Positions 1 through 5,590 of a stretch of 9,620 nt of DNA are shown in pieces (within the stretch, counting starts at the first letter, position 1; each line of letters starts with the position of its first letter). Source of the stretch: Deltaproteobacteria bacterium (GTDB lineage Bacteria; Myxococcota; Myxococcia; Myxococcales; Myxococcaceae); contig VGRA01000062.1 of the NCBI GenBank assembly GCA_016875515.1, positions 1-9,620 on the forward strand. Direction: 5' to 3'. The notes under the pieces are model-generated. The model had not been told where the DNA came from and ran no database searches. It saw only the letters and a program-made list of their open reading frames with translations. The position numbers were made by a program, and so were the translations under genes.

Positions 1-695
1 CCTCCGGCACCATCGCCGTGTCCAGGCACGAGCGCGTGGGCACCGAGGCGGACGACTACCCCATCACCGTGGTGGGAAAGTGGCCGTACTACCTCTCGAA
101 AATCTACGAGGAGAAGCTGGCCCTGGAATTCTGCCGGAAGAACCAGCTGCCGCTGGTGGTGCTCAACCCCTCGCTGCTCATGGGCCCCGGGGACGACCGG
201 CTCTCATCCACCTGGACGGTGGCCAAGTTCCTCAACGGAGAGCTGCCCTCCCTGCCCGGCGGCGGCATGAGCTTCGTGGACGCCCGGGACGCGGCGGACG
301 CCTTCGTGGCGGCGCTGACGAAGGGGGAGCTCTACGGCCGGCACCTGCTGGGCGTGAACATGACCATGGACGAGTTCTTCGGCCGCATCTCCCGGCTGTC
401 CGGGGTGCGCCCGCCGTGGCTCAAGCTTCCCTCCGCCGCCAACATCCTGGGGGCCCAGCTGCTGGAGCGGCTGGCGGACTGGCGCGGCACGGAGGCGGCG
501 CTGGATCCCCAGGAGGTGGAGATCGGCGAGCACTGGTTCTGGCTGGATGCCTCCAAGGCGGAGGCCGAGCTGGGCTTCCGCGCCCGGGACGCGCAGGAGA
601 CGCTGCACGACACCGTGCAGTACATCTTCGCCCGCACCCCGCCGCGCTCCCTGCCCGGGGAGAAGGGCCGGCTGTGGGCCCTGCGCAATGGGTAG
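1..695 (+). CDS. NAD-dependent epimerase/dehydratase family protein (dihydroflavonol-reductase-like), 5' end missing
   Basis: The 3' part of an extended short-chain dehydrogenase/reductase; the frame is open to the left edge (first whole codon at 3), so the start and the Rossmann GxxGxxG lie outside. 230 residues are visible of about 330 usual for the family. The first visible residues, SGTIAVS, match the strand carrying the catalytic serine in DFR-like enzymes. The active-site YxxxK is seen at visible residues 29-33 (YYLSK). NPSLLMGPGD (about residue 57) and SFVDARDAADAF (about 88) are typical of the DFR/HpnA-like branch. The last 60 residues form the substrate-binding part, ending in a helix like that of sugar-nucleotide epimerases. 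The substrate cannot be told; steroid, flavonol-like or nucleotide-sugar substrates all occur in the family. The gene converges on the diguanylate cyclase gene with only 3 bases between the stop codons. Family call is firm, exact function unknown. Confidence 0.88.
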   Translation, partial: SGTIAVSRHERVGTEADDYPITVVGKWPYYLSKIYEEKLALEFCRKNQLPLVVLNPSLLMGPGDDRLSSTWTVAKFLNGELPSLPGGGMSFVDARDAADAFVAALTKGELYGRHLLGVNMTMDEFFGRISRLSGVRPPWLKLPSAANILGAQLLERLADWRGTEAALDPQEVEIGEHWFWLDASKAEAELGFRARDAQETLHDTVQYIFARTPPRSLPGEKGRLWALRNG

Positions 696-705
696 GGCTC
701 AGCCC
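695..705. terminator. Small symmetrical hairpin at a convergent gene junction
   Basis: GGGC-TCA-GCCC is a perfect 4-bp stem with a 3-base loop. It starts on the last base of the left gene's TAG, and its loop is exactly the TGA stop codon (read on the minus strand) of the diguanylate cyclase gene. It has no T-run, so it is at best a weak bidirectional terminator or RNA end protector. Short GC inverted repeats arise easily by chance in this DNA. Confidence 0.25.
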
Positions 706-1583
706 ACCACCCGGTTCCGCCCGCCCTTCTTCGCCTTGTACAGGTTGGCGTCCGCCACCTTGACGAACTGCAGCGGCTCCGTCATGTCGGACGTCAGGTC
801 CGCCACGCCCATGGAGACCGTCACCGGGATGGGCTTGCCCTCGAAGGCGAAGGGATGGTCCTCCACCATCTTGCGGATCTTCTCCGCGAAGGTGCGCGCC
901 TTGTCCGGGCCGGACTCCGGCAGCACCACGCAGAACTCCTCGCCGCCGTAGCGGGCGAAGCACTCCTCCTTGCGGATGCGCGCCCTGACGGTCTGCGCCA
1001 GGTCCCGCAGCACCTGGTCCCCGGCCAAGTGGCCCTGCGTGTCGTTGATCTGCTTGAAGTGATCAATGTCGAACATGAGCAGGGACAGCGCCCGGCCGTA
1101 GCGGTGGCAGCGCCCCATCTCCCGCTCGAGGAACTCCATCAGGTACCGCTTGTTGCTCACCTGCGTGAGGCCATCCAGGATGGTCAGCCGGTAGATCTCC
1201 TCGAAGTAGAGGCTCTCCAGGTCGTTGCCGGACAGGAACTTGAACAGCCCACCGCCCACCTTCACGAAGTCCCCGGGCCGCAGCTCCGTCTCCTCCTTGA
1301 TCTCCCCCGGCTTGGGCTCCACGAAGGTGCCGTTGGTGGACCCCAGGTCCTCCACGTAGACCCGGTTGTTGCGCAGCGTGAAGCGCGCGTGGCGCCGGGA
1401 CACGTTGTCCAGGTCCACCACGATGTCGCACTCGGGATCTCTCCCCACCGTGTACTCGCGCTGGCTCAGCACGAAGCGCTTGCCCGGGTTGGGCCCGGCA
1501 ATCTGCACCAGGCAGGACTCGGTGAACCCCTTCACCTTAGGACTCGTGGAGATCTTCGTGATGCGCGTCTCAGACTTGCTCAT
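699..1583 (-). CDS. FHA-GGDEF diguanylate cyclase
   Basis: Predicted soluble 294-residue signalling enzyme that makes cyclic di-GMP from two GTP. An FHA domain (about residues 25-117) shows the usual phosphothreonine-reading residues: GR at 47-48, SRRH at 62-65 and NG at 84-85. A GGDEF domain (about 130-292) follows, with DGLT at 137, metal-binding FDID at 171-174, and the active-site loop GGEEF at 213-217, so catalysis should be intact. The inhibitory I-site, usually RxxD, reads RKEE at 204-207, so product inhibition may be altered. No transmembrane segment is seen. The ATG at 1583 is chosen because a purine-rich GGGGGAAAG lies just upstream and FHA homology starts soon after; the frame stays open far upstream only because it shadows the oxidoreductase gene. 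It is the last gene of a minus-strand cluster, 29 bases after the GMC gene. An FHA N-terminus suggests control by a Ser/Thr kinase, which is inference. Confidence 0.93.
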   Translation of the reverse strand: MSKSETRITKISTSPKVKGFTESCLVQIAGPNPGKRFVLSQREYTVGRDPECDIVVDLDNVSRRHARFTLRNNRVYVEDLGSTNGTFVEPKPGEIKEETELRPGDFVKVGGGLFKFLSGNDLESLYFEEIYRLTILDGLTQVSNKRYLMEFLEREMGRCHRYGRALSLLMFDIDHFKQINDTQGHLAGDQVLRDLAQTVRARIRKEECFARYGGEEFCVVLPESGPDKARTFAEKIRKMVEDHPFAFEGKPIPVTVSMGVADLTSDMTEPLQFVKVADANLYKAKKGGRNRVVG

Positions 1584-1599
1584 GACGTCTTTCCCCCCC

Positions 1600-1611
1600 G
1601 GGACACGTCCC
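1600..1611. repeat. 12-bp inverted repeat between GMC and diguanylate cyclase genes
   Basis: GGGAC-AC-GTCCC is a perfect inverted repeat with 5-bp arms. It fills much of the 29-base gap between the GMC oxidoreductase stop and the ribosome-binding site of the cyclase gene. It could be an operator or an intercistronic RNA hairpin that tunes the level of the cyclase, or chance. No known binding motif is recognised. Confidence 0.25.
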
Positions 1612-1612
1612 C

Positions 1613-3166
1613 TCACCCCACCGCCGAGGCCACGTGCTGGCTGCCCCACCGCGCCAGCGCGAACAGCGTCTCCTGGGGGTTGACCCCCAGCGCAGTCGGA
1701 AGCACCGAGCCGTCTACTACGAACAGGTTGTCCATGCCGTGGTAGCGCAGGCGGCTGTCTACCACGCTCTGGTCCGGGTTCTTCCCCATGCTGCAGCCGC
1801 CCATCTGGTGCGCCGTCACCACGCGCACCTGGAGCGGCGCCCACGGGGCTTCCTCCAGCTTCGTGAGCTCCTGCTCGTTGCGGATGACCACCGGCTGCGC
1901 GTGCAGCGACATGACCTGCCGGGCCCCCGCCGCCAGCTGGATGCGCGCCATCTCCCGGCACGCCACCTTGAACGCCTCGAAGTGGTACGGCTTGAGCGGG
2001 TAGTCGATCCTCAGCCGCCGCTCCCGCGGGCCGCGCAGCCGCACCGTGCCCCCCTCCTCGTCCTCCAAGAAGCCGTCCACCGTCAGCGCCAGCATGGCCT
2101 GCACGTAAGGCAGCCGCGCCATCAGCGCCTGGTGGTCCGCCCCGAAGCCGCTGAAGGTGGTGGCGGCCAGCATGGGGTGCACGGGCGGCACCTCCAGGAA
2201 AAAGCCCAGCTTCCCCGGCCCCCGCTCCATGAAGTGGTGGCTGTAGCAGGCCTGCGGTGCGCCGCGGAACGCCTCCACCGGCTTGTCGAACTCCGCCCCC
2301 ATCACCACAACCGGGTGCAAGAACAGCCGCTTCCCCACGCGCCCCTGCGCGAACAGGTCCGAGCGCATCAGCAGCGCCGGCGAGTTGATGGCCCCGCCGG
2401 AGGCCACCGCCACCTTCGGCCGCACCGTTATCCGCCGCCCGCTGGGCCGGTCCGTGGCCTCGTCCAGCACCTCCGCGTGCACCGCCGTCACCTTCCGCCC
2501 GGACCACTCGAACCGCTCGGCCCGCGTGTTGGCGTACAGGGTGAGCCCGGCAGCCACCGCGTCCTTCAGGTAGGTGACGTGCATGGCCTGCTTGGCGTCC
2601 ACCGGGCAGCCCATCCCGCAGCTGCCCAGGTTGGCGCAGCCGTTCACGTTCCGCCGGATGAGCGCCCGCTCGTAGCCCAGCTTCCCGCAGCCGTCCCACA
2701 GCGCGCGGTTGTTGGCGTTCATCAGCGCCAGCGGCCACTCGGCAATGTTCAGCCGCTTCTCCACCGCCTCGAAGTGAGGCGCCAGCGCCTCCGGCGTCAG
2801 CCCCTCCACCCCGTGCGCGTCCCGCCAGTGCGCGAGCACCCGGTCCGGCGTGCGGAAGCTGGAGCACCAGTTGACGGTGCTGCCGCCCCCCACGCTGCGC
2901 CCCTGCAATATCTGGATGGACAGGTCGTCCGTGAAGCGGTTCCCCAGCTCCTGGTACAGCTTGGGGTAGGCGGTGGACTCCCGCTGGTCGAACCCCTCCC
3001 GCGTGTGATGGCCCCCCTCTTCCAGCATCACCACGGACAGCCCGCGCCCCACCAGCTCGTGCGCGAGCACCGCGCCGCCAGGGCCGGACCCCACGATGCA
3101 GACGTCGCAGGACAGCTCCAGGTCCGCCGTCACCTCCGCGCCCCGGTAGATGCGCCCCTCGCTCAC
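1613..3166 (-). CDS. GMC-family FAD-dependent oxidoreductase (exported dehydrogenase large subunit)
   Basis: 517-residue flavoprotein of the glucose-methanol-choline family, which oxidises an alcohol group using FAD. Seen: the dinucleotide-binding GSGPGG at residues 26-31 followed by an acidic LEEGG at 48-52; the second FAD segment GRSVGGGSTVNW at 89-100; a cysteine-rich CANLGSCGMGCP at 177-188 (C177, C183, C187); the catalytic histidine in AHQMGGCSMG at about 453; and VDGSVLP...GVNPQET at 484-500, with the second active-site residue N496. This pattern is closest to the long-chain alcohol oxidase/gluconate-dehydrogenase branch; the substrate is unknown. The GTG start is fixed by its overlap with the stop of the preceding gene (GTGA at 3163-3166), which suggests translational coupling. 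There is no signal peptide; the protein probably travels through the Tat pore bound to its small partner, as shown for the related fructose dehydrogenase. A longer upstream reading in this frame is a shadow of the partner gene. Confidence 0.93.
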   Translation of the reverse strand: MSEGRIYRGAEVTADLELSCDVCIVGSGPGGAVLAHELVGRGLSVVMLEEGGHHTREGFDQRESTAYPKLYQELGNRFTDDLSIQILQGRSVGGGSTVNWCSSFRTPDRVLAHWRDAHGVEGLTPEALAPHFEAVEKRLNIAEWPLALMNANNRALWDGCGKLGYERALIRRNVNGCANLGSCGMGCPVDAKQAMHVTYLKDAVAAGLTLYANTRAERFEWSGRKVTAVHAEVLDEATDRPSGRRITVRPKVAVASGGAINSPALLMRSDLFAQGRVGKRLFLHPVVVMGAEFDKPVEAFRGAPQACYSHHFMERGPGKLGFFLEVPPVHPMLAATTFSGFGADHQALMARLPYVQAMLALTVDGFLEDEEGGTVRLRGPRERRLRIDYPLKPYHFEAFKVACREMARIQLAAGARQVMSLHAQPVVIRNEQELTKLEEAPWAPLQVRVVTAHQMGGCSMGKNPDQSVVDSRLRYHGMDNLFVVDGSVLPTALGVNPQETLFALARWGSQHVASAVG

Positions 3167-3720
3167 GGTGCCTTGACCTCCACCGGGCCGCTGTAGCCCA
3201 CCGCCGCCCAGGTGCGCGAGTCCCCGTAATAGGCCGCGAGCAGGAGCCCCCGCAGCGCCTGGTAGCCGGTGCGGCGGAGGGCCAGCCGGCTGTCCCGCCA
3301 CTCGCGCAGCACCTCGTCCTGGGCGGGCGGCAGCAGCGCCGTGAAGGGGCGCATCCGCCCGCCGAACAGCGCGTTGGTCACCGCGTTCTCGAACAGCCGG
3401 AGCAGCTGCTTCGCCTCCGCTTGCACGGACGGATCGGTCTTCTGCAGCACCGCGTCCGCCACCGCCGCCGTCCCCAGCTCCTCCACCGTGGGGAAGCCCG
3501 GCCGGTCTGGACAGATGCGGGCCGCCAGCGCCACCATCACCGCGTACTCCTGCGCGTCCAGGACCTTCAGGTCGCCCCGGGGGAGATCCCGCGGCGGCCC
3601 CTTGCGGAGCGACAGCGCCCCGGCCCCGCCCAACGCGAGCAACGCCCCGCCCAGGAGCCCCTTCTTCAGGAACCCGCGGCGTTTCTGCCCGGACGGTGGG
3701 AGGTACATCACGGAACGCAT
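3163..3720 (-). CDS. Gluconate 2-dehydrogenase subunit 3 family protein with Tat signal
   Basis: 185-residue small subunit that pairs with the GMC flavoprotein encoded next. A twin-arginine signal is clear: KRRGFLKK with RR at residues 14-15, then a hydrophobic stretch from about 21 to 36 rich in G, A and L. The mature part is mostly helical and ends with YYGDSRTWAAVGYSGP, a close match to the C-terminal signature of the subunit 3 family. In relatives this subunit has no cofactor; it stabilises and exports the catalytic subunit to the periplasm. The start is uncertain: ATG at 3720 is preferred, ATG at 3708 is possible, and neither has a good Shine-Dalgarno site. A TTG at 3762 stays in frame but would fall inside the likely promoter. 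The gene overlaps the next one by 4 bases. The cytochrome c subunit present in some related enzymes is not encoded here, so the electron acceptor is unknown. Confidence 0.88.
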   Translation of the reverse strand: MRSVMYLPPSGQKRRGFLKKGLLGGALLALGGAGALSLRKGPPRDLPRGDLKVLDAQEYAVMVALAARICPDRPGFPTVEELGTAAVADAVLQKTDPSVQAEAKQLLRLFENAVTNALFGGRMRPFTALLPPAQDEVLREWRDSRLALRRTGYQALRGLLLAAYYGDSRTWAAVGYSGPVEVKAP

Positions 3721-3722
3721 GG

Positions 3723-3748
3723 TATCGGACGATAGGCTAGCAAAGCCT
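3723..3748. repeat. Two adjoining inverted repeats in the glgC divergent region
   Basis: TATCG-GA-CGATA (3723-3734) and AGGCT-AGCAA-AGCCT (3734-3748) are perfect 5-bp-arm inverted repeats sharing one base. They lie over the proposed -10 box and start site of the minus-strand cluster, where a repressor could sit. No known operator consensus is recognised. Two such repeats side by side are somewhat more than expected by chance, but each alone is weak. Confidence 0.3.
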
Positions 3749-3762
3749 CGCGCCCTTACCAA
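3734..3762 (-). promoter_or_regulatory. Possible sigma-70-type promoter of the oxidoreductase-cyclase cluster
   Basis: On the minus strand, TTGGTA (3762-3757, 4 of 6 matches to the -35 consensus) and TAGCCT (3739-3734, 3 of 6) are 17 bases apart. A start of transcription near 3727 would leave only about 7 bases before the ATG at 3720, which fits the lack of a ribosome-binding site there (nearly leaderless message). The match is modest, and this region is AT-richer than its surroundings. Confidence 0.35.
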
Positions 3763-3785
3763 AGCGGACTAATGTCTCCGACTGA

Positions 3786-3809
3786 CGCGCGGGCACCTTT
3801 CCCCGCGCG
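3786..3809 (+). promoter_or_regulatory. 8-bp GC hairpin in the glgC leader
   Basis: CGCGCGGG (3786-3793) pairs fully with CCCGCGCG (3802-3809) across an 8-base loop CACCTTTC. It ends 25 bases before the glgC ATG and leaves the ribosome-binding site free. If transcription starts upstream, this is a very stable 5' leader hairpin that could stabilise the mRNA or block transcription entering from the left. No riboswitch class is recognised. Confidence 0.4.
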
Positions 3810-3823
3810 CATCCAGCGGCGTA

Positions 3824-3830
3824 GGGAGAG
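3824..3830 (+). promoter_or_regulatory. glgC: Ribosome-binding site of glgC
   Basis: GGGAGAG lies 4 bases before ATG 3835. It decides between this start and an earlier in-frame ATG at 3772, which has no such site and would add 21 residues not typical of the family. Confidence 0.7.
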
Positions 3831-3834
3831 ACCC

Positions 3835-5061
3835 ATGGCGAAACTCCTCGCAATGATCCTCGCGGGTGGGCAGGGCACGCGGCTGGACCCGTTGACCCGG
3901 GAGCGGGCCAAGCCGGCAGTCCCCTTTGGCGGGCGGTACCGCATCATTGACTTCTGCCTGAGCAACTTCGTCAACAGCGGCGTCTACAAGATCAAGGTCC
4001 TCACCCAGTACAAGTCCGACTCGCTCAACAAGCACCTGTCCCGGGCGTGGCAGATGTCGTCCTTTTTGGGCCACTACGTGGAGCCGGTGCCCGCGCAGAT
4101 GCGGACCGGGACGGACTGGTACAAGGGCAGCGCGGACGCCATCTACCAGAACCTCAACCTGGTAACGGACGAGGAGCCGGACCACATCTTCGTCTTCGGC
4201 GCGGACCACGTGTACCGCATGGACGTCCGGCAGATGCTGGACTTCCACGTGGCCCGGAAGGCGGCGTGCACCGTGGCCGCCATCCCCGTCCCCATCGAGG
4301 AGGGGCACGAGTTTGGCATCATCGACGTGGGGCCCAACGGGGAGATGCGGAACTTCCTGGAGAAGCCAAAGAATCCCCCGCCCATGCCCGGCAACCCGCG
4401 CATGTGCCTGGCCTCCATGGGCAACTACCTGTTCTCCAAGGACGCGCTGGTGCGCGAGGTGGTGCGGGACGCCGCCCTGGACGACTCCGCGCACGACTTT
4501 GGCAAGTCCATCATCTCGGAGATGTACAAGCACTCGCCGGTGTACGTGTACGACTTCGCCACCAACGTCATCCCGGGCCAGGGGGAGAAGGAGCGCGGCT
4601 ACTGGCGGGACGTGGGCAACATCGACACCTACTACCAGTGCAACGTGGAGCTGGTGGACGTAGACCCGGTCTTCAACCTCTACAACGAGCGGTGGCCCAT
4701 CCACAGCGCCCACACCTCCGCCCCGCCGGCGAAGTTCGTCTTCGAGGATCCCGCTTCGCAGCGCGTGGGCTGCGCCACCGACTCGCTGGTGAGCGCCGGC
4801 TGCATCATCTCCGGCGGCCACGTCTCCGGCAGCGTGCTGAGCCCGCGCGTGCGCGTGAACAGCTTCAGCGACGTGTCGGACTCCATCCTCTTCGAGGACG
4901 TGCAGATTGGGCGGCACTGCCGCATCCGGCACGCCGTCATCGACAAGAACGTGGAGATTCCGCCCCACACCACCATTGGGTACGACTTGGAGGCGGACCG
5001 CCGCCGCTTCGTCGTCACACCGGGGGGCGTGGTGGTCATCCCCAAGGGCATGAAGTTGTAG
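3835..5061 (+). CDS. glgC: Glucose-1-phosphate adenylyltransferase (ADP-glucose pyrophosphorylase)
   Basis: 408-residue cytosolic enzyme that makes ADP-glucose from ATP and glucose 1-phosphate, the committed step of bacterial glycogen synthesis. The nucleotide-binding signature [19 protein letters not shown] lies at residues 9-27, followed by AVPFGG; K26 matches the lysine that binds activator in the E. coli enzyme. Also seen: [11 protein letters not shown] at 96-106, the metal/nucleotide aspartate in GADHVYRMD at 122-130, EFGIIDV at 159-165, and the glucose-1-phosphate lysine in EKP at 176-178. The C-terminal third reads as the left-handed beta-helix of the family ([25 protein letters not shown]) and ends normally in [10 protein letters not shown], so the gene is complete. 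Length is normal (400-430). Family members are homotetramers controlled by glycolytic intermediates. No other glycogen gene is adjacent. It diverges from the dehydrogenase cluster and probably has its own promoter in the 114-base gap. Confidence 0.97.
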   Translation: MAKLLAMILAGGQGTRLDPLTRERAKPAVPFGGRYRIIDFCLSNFVNSGVYKIKVLTQYKSDSLNKHLSRAWQMSSFLGHYVEPVPAQMRTGTDWYKGSADAIYQNLNLVTDEEPDHIFVFGADHVYRMDVRQMLDFHVARKAACTVAAIPVPIEEGHEFGIIDVGPNGEMRNFLEKPKNPPPMPGNPRMCLASMGNYLFSKDALVREVVRDAALDDSAHDFGKSIISEMYKHSPVYVYDFATNVIPGQGEKERGYWRDVGNIDTYYQCNVELVDVDPVFNLYNERWPIHSAHTSAPPAKFVFEDPASQRVGCATDSLVSAGCIISGGHVSGSVLSPRVRVNSFSDVSDSILFEDVQIGRHCRIRHAVIDKNVEIPPHTTIGYDLEADRRRFVVTPGGVVVIPKGMKL

Positions 5062-5089
5062 GTCCCGCGGTCGCCCGGCCGGCCGCTTC

Positions 5090-5116
5090 CCTGCCCGCAA
5101 GCGCTGCCCCGGCAGG
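5090..5116. terminator. Weak hairpin after glgC
   Basis: CCTGCC (5090-5095) can pair with GGCAGG (5111-5116), or a nested CTGC/GCAG pair can form at 5104-5115. It begins 28 bases after the glgC stop. There is no T-run, and the pairing options compete, so terminator function is only possible. It lies at the junction where the desaturase remnant begins. Confidence 0.2.
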
Positions 5117-5486
5117 CGGGGGTGCTCCACGCGTGGGGGGGCAGGCCGCTGTGCTACCTGCTGCTCTCCACCTGGTTCTCCGTGGGGCCTCACCCGCTGG
5201 CCGCGCGCTGGGTGCAGGAGCACTTCCTCGTCCATCCGGAGGCCCCGCACCAGGAGACCTCCAACTACGAGGGGCCGCTCAACCGGCTGGCCTTCAACGT
5301 GGGCTACCACGTGGAGCACCACGACCTCATGCGCGTCCCGTGGCTGCTGCTGCCCCGGGTACGGGCCCTTGCGCCCGGGTACTACGACGGGCTGGCGGTG
5401 CACCGCTCCTGGACGCGGCTCTGGGTGCGCTTCGTGCTGGATCCCGCCATCACGCTCCGGAGCCGGGTGTTGCGCGGCGAGCACGT

Positions 5487-5518
5487 GGTTCCCAACTGGG
5501 AAGGTTCCACGCTAGGAA
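5487..5518. promoter_or_regulatory. Tandem pair of 16-bp palindromic units upstream of the phosphate operon
   Basis: Two head-to-tail 16-mers, GGTTCCCAACTGGGAA (5487-5502) and GGTTCCACGCTAGGAA (5503-5518), are identical at 12 of 16 positions. Each has the form GGTTCC-N6-GGAA; the first holds a perfect inverted repeat TTCCCA-AC-TGGGAA. The pair ends 72 bases before the ATG of the DUF47 gene and begins just after desaturase homology ends. This is the look of two adjacent operator sites for a dimeric regulator. It does not resemble the enterobacterial Pho box. Function is inferred. Confidence 0.5.
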
Positions 5519-5524
5519 GCCCCC

Positions 5525-5543
5525 GCTTGCCCCCCGGGCAGGC
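5525..5543 (+). terminator. Strong hairpin between the regulatory repeat and the phosphate operon
   Basis: GCTTGCCC (5525-5532) pairs with GGGCAGGC (5536-5543) around a CCC loop: 8 bp including one T-G wobble. There is no T-run. It could end transcripts coming from glgC, or be a leader structure in the phosphate operon message, whose ATG is 47 bases on. The sequence does not decide between these. Confidence 0.35.
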
Positions 5544-5578
5544 AGACGTGCCCATTCCCCCCGCGCAGTCTGCGTGAC

Positions 5579-5583
5579 GGAGG
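5579..5583 (+). promoter_or_regulatory. Consensus Shine-Dalgarno site of the DUF47 gene
   Basis: GGAGG lies 7 bases before ATG 5591, the best ribosome-binding site in the window. It fixes this start. Confidence 0.85.
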
Positions 5584-5590
5584 CAGGACC

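Larger units (their letters stand above)
5122..5577 (+). pseudogene. C-terminal remnant of a sphingolipid delta-4 (dihydroceramide) desaturase-like protein
   Basis: An open frame of 151 codons from a GTG (5122) without a good ribosome-binding site. Residues 5-120 align by eye with the last third of eukaryotic dihydroceramide desaturase (DEGS, about 320 residues). Shared landmarks are HPLAARWVQEHF (24-35), NYEGPLNRLAFNVGYHVEHH (48-67) with the third histidine box HVEHH at 63-67, the LP.VR..A..YYD.L segment, and a final SRVLRGE. The first two histidine boxes and the membrane helices that carry them are absent, and only 60 bases separate the GTG from the glgC stop, so they are not encoded here in any frame. 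Such a fragment cannot build the di-iron site. Most likely a deletion removed the 5' part next to glgC. Homology ends near 5481; the last 32 codons seem to be chance reading of the regulatory region ahead of the phosphate operon. The frame is open and in phase back to the glgC stop. Confidence 0.72.

Noticed and set aside
1584..2867. N-terminal extension of the diguanylate cyclase to 2867
   Set aside because: The added 428 residues are a Gly/Ala/Arg-rich frame shadow of the GMC gene. The FHA domain and ribosome-binding site support the start at 1583.
1634..3196. Long + strand open frame (520 codons) opposite the GMC gene
   Set aside because: The product is His/Arg/Pro-rich without domain resemblance. 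It is the antisense shadow of a GC-rich gene with a clear GMC protein on the other strand.
3167..3301. N-terminal extension of the GMC protein to 3301
   Set aside because: The extra 45 residues are a shadow of the small-subunit gene; the GTGA overlap gives a better start at 3166.
3770..3775. TAATGT as a -10 box for glgC
   Set aside because: Only 3 of 6 consensus bases, and no -35-like hexamer 16-18 bases upstream.
3769..5484. Long minus-strand open frame (571 codons) opposite glgC
   Set aside because: Low-complexity Val/His/Arg-rich product running through both glgC and the desaturase remnant; an antisense shadow.
5487..5518. Classical Pho box
   Set aside because: The enterobacterial Pho box is built of 11-bp direct repeats with CTGTCAT; the units here are palindromic 16-mers with a different sequence.
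5062..5577. A GlgC-desaturase fusion by read-through of the glgC stop
   Set aside because: The frames are in phase, but this has a one-in-three chance, GlgC ends normally, and nothing indicates programmed read-through.
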